From SMTZ1-83 sp048883405 (GTDB lineage Archaea > Asgardarchaeota > Thorarchaeia > Thorarchaeales > Thorarchaeaceae), in contig JBHLQS010000028.1 in assembly GCA_048883405.1 (NCBI GenBank), positions 1-21,511 of the forward strand: a stretch of 21,511 nucleotides of DNA, read 5' to 3'. This document shows, piece after piece, positions 15,819 through 21,511 of the stretch. Every line of letters begins with the position of its first letter. The stretch's first letter is position 1. The notes below the pieces were generated by a model. That model worked only from the letters and a program-made list of their open reading frames with translations. It was not told where the DNA came from and did no database searches. The translations under genes were made by a program, and so were the position numbers.

Positions 15819-18631
15819 TGAGGCTGGCAAGGGCAAGAAAGCATTTCTTTCTGAGGACTCTCCAACTCTCAATCGGTTTGCTTCTTCTAGTCTTCATCAC
15901 TGTCTCACCTCTAATTGCGGGAGGGAGCAATGATGTTAAGTCCATGGTGAGTCTTGATGACAGCCCCTCAGTCGAAGTCTCATCAGAGTATCTTGAGATT
16001 ACTGGAGAATTCTATGAGAACCAAGGCCAAATCAGCGATTCGAGCATCCACTTCTATGCCGAAGTGGATGGAGGACATATTGGATTAGGAACGAACAGGA
16101 TTGCACTTTGGTCTGGCAGTTCACCTCCCAATGATATTATTGTCTTTGATGAGTCGATATGTCTTGAGCCAATTGGTCAAGATAGGACTGGCCACATTGC
16201 CAACTATTACCTTGGAAGTAGAGGTACTTACACAAACGTGCAGAGTTATCGTTCGGTACTCTATCAAGAAGTCCTACCTGGAATAGACATGATGTTTGAT
16301 GATCCATCTAAAGGTATAATCTGCCAAGTGTTCTCTGATGACGAATCTGATTTTGCAGCAGTTTCAAAGATGTTCAAAGCAACTGATATGTTTGATTGGA
16401 TAAAGGAGGAATCGAACGCCTCAGAAAGTCTGATGAGGTTTAGTCTCCGAAATCGAACTGATGGAGAATTTCTCACCTCTCAAGATGATGAGGTTCTGCT
16501 GTCTAGGTGTATGAGAGGATCTAATAGAGATGAAGCACTTGCGATTGCACGTGATACGGCTGGGAACCTCTATATCACTGGAAGAACTGCATCCCAAGAT
16601 TTCCCTGTGGTAAATGCCATGAATTCATCGTTGAATGGAGGAGATGATGTCTTCGTTACGAAAATAGACTCAAACGGAACCATTGCATATTCCACTTTTA
16701 TCGGTGGCGGACAGGGCTATGTTGGCGCTTACCCTACTCAGCCTAATGACGTTGGTAATGATATCACGGTCGATTCAGCTGGCAATGTATACTTAACAGG
16801 AAATACGAAGTCGAATGACTTTCCAACGACGGCAAATTCACTGTATTCCTATCCGGAGAATGAGAGTATTCTGAGAGGAGAGTACCGTGAAGACCAAGGC
16901 GATGCTTTTGTTCTGAAACTGGACTCTTCAATGCAATTAGAGTATTCTACATACTTTGGGGGAAAAAGCGGGGATATTGCCTATTCGATTTCTTTAGATG
17001 CTGATGGAAATATGTACATCGGTGGAAGAACTGCTTCAAGGGTCTTCCCTACAGTCAATGCCATAGATGATGATCATAGCACTGGAATCTATGATGGATT
17101 TGTTGCATGTATCTCCGCAGCGGGCGATACGCTTCTATTCAGCACATTCTTTGGCGGAAGTCAGGAGGAGGAAGTCAGAGATCTCGCTATCGATGATTCA
17201 GGTAATGTAGTTGTCACAGGTAACACAGGTGGAGGTCTCTCGCTCATTAGCCCACTTCAAAGCACCTTTGGCGGCGGAAACCTGGATGCTTTTGTTCTGA
17301 AAATCGATTCAGGATGGAATGTGGTTTACTCAACATATCTAGGTGGAAGCAATTCCGATTTGGGCTATTCCATATGCGTTGATTCAATTGGTACTGCATA
17401 CGTAACAGGAAGAACCGAATCACCCAACTTTCACAATGTGTCACCTTTAACTGGCAATTATGGCGGATCTGGTGACTGTTACATTACAGCAATCTCATAC
17501 GATGGTGCTGGCATTGACTTCAGCTCCTTTGTAGGAGGCGGAGGGGCAGACACTGGGTACTGTATTGATGTTGATGCAGCAGGACGCATAACAGTTGCAG
17601 GAGAAACATATTCACAAGATTTCCCAGGAGCCTCTGGTGAAAATAGCGGCGGGGCTGATGGGTTCATTTTCAAGACAAATCGGACCGTTGTTCTGTATTC
17701 TACATATATTGGTGGTGCCGAAAATGATGAGATACGTTCAATGGTGGTAGGCTCCGAAAATGACACATTTGTTTGTGGGATAACCCGCTCGACCGACTTC
17801 CCTTTTGCTGAATCTCCAACTGACACGACAGGTTTTGACGCATTTGTGTACGCGATTCGAACCTCAAATCCAGACGTCACGCCTCCACCTCCACTTCCTC
17901 CACCTTTGATATGGGGTGTCATGATCGCAGCTTCGGGTATCGGTTTGGTAGCAATACGCACCCTGTTCCTCAATGTCAGAACGATGAGGCGGAGAGAATA
18001 TGAAGTAGCGATGAGGACAACTGGAGGACCACATGATGAGATATTACTGGGTCCTCCAACTGACTATTCTGAAGACATGTTATACCCTGAAAGACCTGTG
18101 CCTCAATGGAACCAGCCAACTGACCATCCGGACGGTGGCATCGATCCTGAGAAGCCCGTGCCTCAATGGAACCAGCCAACTGACCATCCGGACGGTGGCA
18201 TCGATCCTGAGAGACCTGTACCACAGTGGAACCANNNNNNNNNNNNNNNNNNNNNNNNNNNNNNNNNNNNNNNNNNNNNNNNNNNNNNNNNNNNNNNNNN
18301 NNNNNNNNNNNNNNNNNNNNNNNNNNNNNNNNNNCATCCTGACGGAGGTATAGATCCTGAGAAGCCCGTGCCTCAATGGAACCAGCCGACGGACCATCCG
18401 GATGGTGGCATAGACCCTGAGAGACCTGCACGTGAATGGAGGACTCTGACCGACTACCCCGAAGGATCTCCCGAGCCGCTATCACTAGACCAGCCGATAA
18501 GTCATCTTGCCGATCACCCAGAAGGCTGCATATGCCCTCTATGTTCTCCTGATCGTTATGTTGAACCAACGCCGGAGGACATTGCGGAGAGGAGTCAAAA
18601 GAAATCCAAGAAGCGTAAGTCCGATGACTAG
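15815..18631 (+). CDS. Membrane-anchored DUF7948-like plus seven-repeat SBBP propeller protein with repetitive cytoplasmic tail
   Basis: Partner of the preceding gene, about 938 codons as assembled. It has a signal peptide (about 1-37). A DUF7948-like domain follows, with YENQGQ (67-72) and NYYLGSRGTYTNVQSY ending in the LPGIDMMF signature (154-161). Seven SBBP-type repeats (about 222-690) are the same number as in its partner. After a proline run (PPPPLPPP) comes one membrane helix (about 697-718), a basic stop-transfer segment and a long cytoplasmic tail made of 20-residue repeats (PTDHPDGGIDPE, then K or R, then PVPQWNQ). The tail holds HPEGCICPLC, a possible metal site, and ends very basic (KKSKKRKSDD). 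GGAGGGG precedes the ATG at 15815 by seven bases; a second ATG follows at 15818. The tail contains a 100-N gap, so its true length is unknown. Function is unknown; adhesion or signalling across the membrane is possible. Confidence 0.85.
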   Translation: MMRLARARKHFFLRTLQLSIGLLLLVFITVSPLIAGGSNDVKSMVSLDDSPSVEVSSEYLEITGEFYENQGQISDSSIHFYAEVDGGHIGLGTNRIALWSGSSPPNDIIVFDESICLEPIGQDRTGHIANYYLGSRGTYTNVQSYRSVLYQEVLPGIDMMFDDPSKGIICQVFSDDESDFAAVSKMFKATDMFDWIKEESNASESLMRFSLRNRTDGEFLTSQDDEVLLSRCMRGSNRDEALAIARDTAGNLYITGRTASQDFPVVNAMNSSLNGGDDVFVTKIDSNGTIAYSTFIGGGQGYVGAYPTQPNDVGNDITVDSAGNVYLTGNTKSNDFPTTANSLYSYPENESILRGEYREDQGDAFVLKLDSSMQLEYSTYFGGKSGDIAYSISLDADGNMYIGGRTASRVFPTVNAIDDDHSTGIYDGFVACISAAGDTLLFSTFFGGSQEEEVRDLAIDDSGNVVVTGNTGGGLSLISPLQSTFGGGNLDAFVLKIDSGWNVVYSTYLGGSNSDLGYSICVDSIGTAYVTGRTESPNFHNVSPLTGNYGGSGDCYITAISYDGAGIDFSSFVGGGGADTGYCIDVDAAGRITVAGETYSQDFPGASGENSGGADGFIFKTNRTVVLYSTYIGGAENDEIRSMVVGSENDTFVCGITRSTDFPFAESPTDTTGFDAFVYAIRTSNPDVTPPPPLPPPLIWGVMIAASGIGLVAIRTLFLNVRTMRRREYEVAMRTTGGPHDEILLGPPTDYSEDMLYPERPVPQWNQPTDHPDGGIDPEKPVPQWNQPTDHPDGGIDPERPVPQWNXXXXXXXXXXXXXXXXXXXXXXXXXXXXXXXXXXHPDGGIDPEKPVPQWNQPTDHPDGGIDPERPAREWRTLTDYPEGSPEPLSLDQPISHLADHPEGCICPLCSPDRYVEPTPEDIAERSQKKSKKRKSDD
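18056..18445 (+). repeat. 60-base tandem repeat coding for a 20-residue tail repeat
   Basis: Units begin at 18056, 18116 and 18176, and, beyond the gap, at 18326 (inferred, inside N) and 18386. Unit 1 diverges in its first half and the last unit in its second half. The middle units are nearly identical in DNA, a sign of recent expansion. The residue after PE alternates R, K, R, then (after the gap) K, R, and the DNA variants alternate with it, suggesting a 120-base higher-order unit. Confidence 0.85.
18235..18334. other. Assembly gap of 100 N inside the tandem repeat
   Basis: Exactly 100 N, the usual placeholder for a gap of unknown size. To keep the repeat in phase the missing DNA should be 10 plus a multiple of 60 bases, which 100 is not. 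It leaves the reading frame intact because both values give the same remainder on division by three. Confidence 0.95.
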
Positions 18632-18653
18632 ATTGCAGTCAGGTCGTTGAGAC

Positions 18654-20135
18654 TCAATTTTCCGAGTCAATAAAACGTTCGACCGCAGGTCTTAGGAACT
18701 CCAGATTCCACTCATTGACCAGCGAGGCTAATTGTTCAATCACCCTCAATGACTCTGAATCGGCTCCTTTCGTTCGAAGAGAGGTTGCTTTGAGCAAGAG
18801 TGCCCTTCCAAGAATACCTGGTAAGTCCTCACTATGTGCTTTTTCTTCGAGAAGAGTAAGCCATGGTCCCGTTGATTCGTAGTCGCTCGATGGATCCTCC
18901 TGCTCTGAATAGACCTCGATACTAGCCCGATGGTGCAGACAAATGTAGAAGCTAACGAAGCCACCACTCCTCTCATAGATGTCTAGAGACTCCTCAACGC
19001 TCATTGCAGCTGACGAGTAGTCTTCTTCTGCTGCTTCGACAACACTACTGATGAAATACAGCCAACCCAGATTTGATTCGATTCCAGATTTTATCATCGA
19101 TTCACGAACACTGTCGAGAGTCTGGCGAGCCTCAGGTAGCTTTCGCTGCAGAGTCATAGACCATGCCTGATTTAGAATTGCTCTCGGTTGGTAGACTGGT
19201 CTACTTGCCAATTCACCTTCAGCCATTAATGCCCATTCCATACCTGAGTCCCAATCGCCTATCGAATTGTAAAGCGTGGAAAGAGTCAATGCGGACATAC
19301 CTGTAGGCATCCCAACAGACTCCCAAAGCCTGACACTTTCAAGATTGTGCTCGATTGCAGAGTCATAGTCACCTCGAATAGAGTCAAGCTTACTGAGAAG
19401 GAATAGAACATCAGCGAGTCCACCTTGGTCGCCCATCAAATCCATGAGGCTCTTGGCTCGATGAAGCAATTTCCGAGATTCAGAACGATTTGTGGATTGA
19501 ATAATGCCTGCTCTGGTTCGAAGCAGATGTGCGAGTCGATTGACATCGTCATTTTTCTCTGCGTTTTCGATAGCTTCCTGATTCAACTCCAGAGCCCCAC
19601 CAACATCTCCATCTCTGATCGCACGTGTAGTCATAGTGTCTTTCAATCTTGAAACATAGAAATCGAAATCCTGATTCTCTTCGATTAGACTCACAATTGC
19701 ATCATATGTTGAGGTATCATATACCTGTGTGGGATATTCCGAAGTCTCAGCTTCTAGCTTGACCATCAACATCTCAAGTGTCAACCAATCCGGCGGATGA
19801 GCGGATAGAACCTCATTGGCTGATTCTCGAACTTTCGCGAAGTAGCTAGGATCACCTTGAAGGGCACTGCCATAGAAGAGGTTTGGTCTAATGATGGACA
19901 GTTTTCCATGAACTTTGGCTATCTTATCTAGCGATTTGAAATCGAAAAGGAGTGCAGCAAAGTGGACAGCTAGGAAAACAGTCTGATCTGGTGCCTTTAG
20001 CTGGCATACACCATCGCTCAAGGCGTGAGCAAAGTTGCGTAAATTGTATGAGTTACCCATGACTGATTCAATAATTCTCCTTGTTTCTGGATCTAGGAGA
20101 GGGAAGTATCTTGTAATTGTGCCAATAGGTTCCAC
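18654..20135 (-). CDS. TPR-repeat helical protein
   Basis: Tetratricopeptide repeats form a right-handed helical scaffold for protein binding. This 493-residue, soluble protein has no signal peptide or membrane helix. The first 150 residues are helical but not clearly TPR (MEPIGTITRYFPLLDPETRR). From about 175 to 430, helix pairs with TPR-like spacing appear: GGALELNQEAIENAEKND, DYDSAIEHNLESVRLWESVG, DWDSGMEWALMAEGEL, KLPEARQTLDSVRESMIKSG and DYSSAAMSVEESLDIYERSG. The pattern resembles regulatory TPR proteins and the sensor halves of larger regulators, but there is no ATPase or DNA-binding part. The start is GTG with GAGG about eight bases upstream. It converges on the propeller gene, 22 bases away, and is divergent from the iron-sulfur gene. 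Confidence 0.8.
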   Translation of the reverse strand: MEPIGTITRYFPLLDPETRRIIESVMGNSYNLRNFAHALSDGVCQLKAPDQTVFLAVHFAALLFDFKSLDKIAKVHGKLSIIRPNLFYGSALQGDPSYFAKVRESANEVLSAHPPDWLTLEMLMVKLEAETSEYPTQVYDTSTYDAIVSLIEENQDFDFYVSRLKDTMTTRAIRDGDVGGALELNQEAIENAEKNDDVNRLAHLLRTRAGIIQSTNRSESRKLLHRAKSLMDLMGDQGGLADVLFLLSKLDSIRGDYDSAIEHNLESVRLWESVGMPTGMSALTLSTLYNSIGDWDSGMEWALMAEGELASRPVYQPRAILNQAWSMTLQRKLPEARQTLDSVRESMIKSGIESNLGWLYFISSVVEAAEEDYSSAAMSVEESLDIYERSGGFVSFYICLHHRASIEVYSEQEDPSSDYESTGPWLTLLEEKAHSEDLPGILGRALLLKATSLRTKGADSESLRVIEQLASLVNEWNLEFLRPAVERFIDSEN

Positions 20136-20262
20136 CCAATCTAACCTCGCAAGACCAGTCTCACATGTGCCCTATTTTTCTTTTCTTTCTCCTTCTCTGA
20201 GTGGCATGATGGAGGCATCGCTGATTAGGAAACAATATCAGTAGCAGGGCAATCGATTCACT

Positions 20263-21090
20263 ATGCCTCGTCCGCTTTGGTTTGTCCAGATGCTGAAGAA
20301 GACGTTTCCAAATGTTCGATTGATTGCAAAGGCGACCAAAATCCCGATTGTAGGCAGAATCATCGACTACATGCTATTTCATGGCGATGATATCATCTAC
20401 TTGCCGAAGAACACGGTGGCCAAACAGGTCATTAAGGTCAACCAATCTATTGAACAGCCCAATGAAACAGTGCTTCCGTCACAGATTGTGCATCACTTCA
20501 TCGACATGGCGAACTTCCATTGGATTATGGACTTCTGCATCTGTCGTGACTCGATGAAATGTGAAGACTATCCTATAGACTATGGATGCCTGTTCATGGG
20601 AGAGGCTGCGAAAACCATCAATCCTCACCTTGGACGTGCTGTTTCCAAGGAGGAGGCACACGAGTACATCAGAAAGTGTGATGATAAAGGGCTAGTTCAT
20701 CTCATTGGGCGCAACAAGCTGGATGCCATGTGGCTTGGTGTCAATCCTGGAGAGAGGCTACTTACTGTGTGCAATTGCTGCCCATGTTGCTGCCTCTGGC
20801 GGGTCGTTCAGGATGTGAATCCTGACATTGCCAGGAAGATTACCAAGATGGTAGGAGTCCGCGTAGAAGTAACAGATGCCTGTGTTGGATGCGGAACTTG
20901 TACTGAGGGAATCTGTTTCGCAAACGCAATCAGTCTTATGAACGACCGATCTGTAATCAGCGACGAATGCCGAGGTTGCGGACGTTGCATTGAGGTGTGT
21001 CCTGAAGGAGCTATTAAGCTTCACATAGATGATCCAGACTTCTACGAGAAATCCGTCAAGAGAGTTTCAGAAGTAGTGGACGTGACATAG
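20263..21090 (+). CDS. Cysteine-rich 2x[4Fe-4S] ferredoxin-domain protein
   Basis: A 275-residue electron-carrier-like protein. The C-terminal domain has two cluster motifs: C207, C210, C213, C218 in CVGCGTCTEGIC and C236, C239, C242, C246 in CRGCGRCIEVCPEGA, enough for two [4Fe-4S] clusters. The first motif has four rather than three residues before its last cysteine. Before it lies an unusual cysteine set: C92, C94 (FCICRD), C100, C109 (DYGCLFMGEA), C139 and the run CNCCPCCC (170-177). These could hold another cluster or metal; similar CxCR and CNCC stretches occur in uncharacterised ferredoxin-like proteins of anaerobes. The N-terminal 90 residues have hydrophobic patches but no clear membrane helix. 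The ATG at 20263 has little Shine-Dalgarno. The redox partner is unknown. Confidence 0.85.
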   Translation: MPRPLWFVQMLKKTFPNVRLIAKATKIPIVGRIIDYMLFHGDDIIYLPKNTVAKQVIKVNQSIEQPNETVLPSQIVHHFIDMANFHWIMDFCICRDSMKCEDYPIDYGCLFMGEAAKTINPHLGRAVSKEEAHEYIRKCDDKGLVHLIGRNKLDAMWLGVNPGERLLTVCNCCPCCCLWRVVQDVNPDIARKITKMVGVRVEVTDACVGCGTCTEGICFANAISLMNDRSVISDECRGCGRCIEVCPEGAIKLHIDDPDFYEKSVKRVSEVVDVT

Positions 21091-21203
21091 TCGAATAGAT
21101 GCCCTAGTACATCCATAGTCAATGGGCAACCTTTTTGTGTGTTGAAGCGTGGCGCACAGGTGTCGCAAGGGCGTTGGTGTCCGAATCGACTGGAGGAATT
21201 AGG

Positions 21204-21511
21204 ATGACAAAAGTCGTTGTGGTTGGCATGGGCTATGTTGGCATCCCTGCTGCAGCCCTAATAGCTGACGTTGATGGCTACGAGGTGGTAGGTCTCCAGA
21301 GAAGGTCTAAACGTTCCGGATGGAAGATTGATGTTATTAATAGCGGCAGGTCTCCGATTGAAGGAGTTGAACCTGGTCTGGATGAACTCATTGCCAAAGT
21401 TGTCAAGAAAGGCAGTTTCAGCGTGACTGATGATATCGAAGTCTTGAGGGATGCAGACATAATTCTAATTGATGTCCAGACACCAACGGATGCGCAGAAC
21501 ATGCCGCGCTA
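21204..21511 (+). CDS. UDP-N-acetyl-D-mannosamine dehydrogenase, 5' part (cut by window edge)
   Basis: Only the first 102 codons are present; the frame is open to the end. These enzymes oxidise C6 of a UDP-sugar with NAD to make a uronic acid for surface glycans. The N-terminus VVVVGMGYVGIPAAA is the NAD-binding loop of nucleotide-sugar dehydrogenases. VGLQRRSKRSGWKIDVINSG and SPIEGVEPGLDELI match the archaeal ManNAc dehydrogenase type, as does ADIILIDVQTPTD. GGAGG lies seven bases before the ATG at 21204. The active-site cysteine is beyond the window, so the UDP-ManNAc assignment rests on the N-terminal pattern. Neighbouring glycosylation genes may continue to the right. Confidence 0.85.
   Translation, partial: MTKVVVVGMGYVGIPAAALIADVDGYEVVGLQRRSKRSGWKIDVINSGRSPIEGVEPGLDELIAKVVKKGSFSVTDDIEVLRDADIILIDVQTPTDAQNMPR

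Noticed and set aside
18056..18445. CRISPR-like array
   Set aside because: The 60-base units are contiguous, without spacers, in frame and coding.
21091..21203. tRNA or small RNA between the iron-sulfur and dehydrogenase genes
   Set aside because: No T-arm motif or strong stem was found; only a normal short spacer with a Shine-Dalgarno.

Overview
The window looks archaeal. It carries genes for an A/V-type ATP synthase (subunits E, K and C), archaeal-style TATA boxes about 25 bases ahead of likely transcription starts, short or absent leaders, and a mix of Shine-Dalgarno and leaderless starts with ATG, GTG and TTG. Large surface proteins with a single C-terminal membrane anchor, and a nucleotide-sugar dehydrogenase of the archaeal UDP-ManNAc type, fit the same picture. 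The combination recalls Asgard archaea, Thorarchaeota in particular, but that placement is inference. The sequence is a draft assembly, with a run of exactly 100 N at 18235-18334.

Left part (1-3600): ATP synthase genes in a split arrangement. The subunit E gene runs rightward off the left edge. Subunits C and K lie on the opposite strand in the order C then K. Between the convergent ends of E and K is a 370-base non-coding stretch with several hairpins and two TATA-like boxes. A decayed duplicate of the 3' end of the C gene sits just ahead of K. A four-helix membrane protein and a small AtpZ/AtpI-like two-helix membrane protein follow.

Middle (3700-11540): a LarA-type nickel-pincer racemase whose stop codon overlaps that of a convergent FGGY (glycerol-kinase-like) sugar kinase; a GIY-YIG small protein; a GalE-like sugar-nucleotide epimerase; a UPF0182 membrane protein with a coiled-coil insert; and a peptide deformylase with its metal-binding residues intact, which is unusual for an archaeon.

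Right part (11600-21511): a surface region. A solute-binding protein of the peptide/nickel family appears to be circularly permuted: the usual second half comes first. Divergent from it is a translationally coupled pair of large anchored proteins. Each has seven SBBP propeller repeats. One carries thrombospondin-type-3-like calcium repeats; the other carries a DUF7948-like domain and a tail of 20-residue tandem repeats interrupted by the assembly gap. A convergent TPR protein, a cysteine-rich 2x[4Fe-4S] protein and the start of a UDP-N-acetylmannosamine dehydrogenase gene finish the window.

No tRNA, rRNA, CRISPR array, insertion sequence or phage gene was seen. The best candidates for something undescribed are the permuted binding protein, the paired seven-blade propeller system with its repeat tail, the ATP-synthase-associated AtpZ-like gene, and the structured intergenic region.
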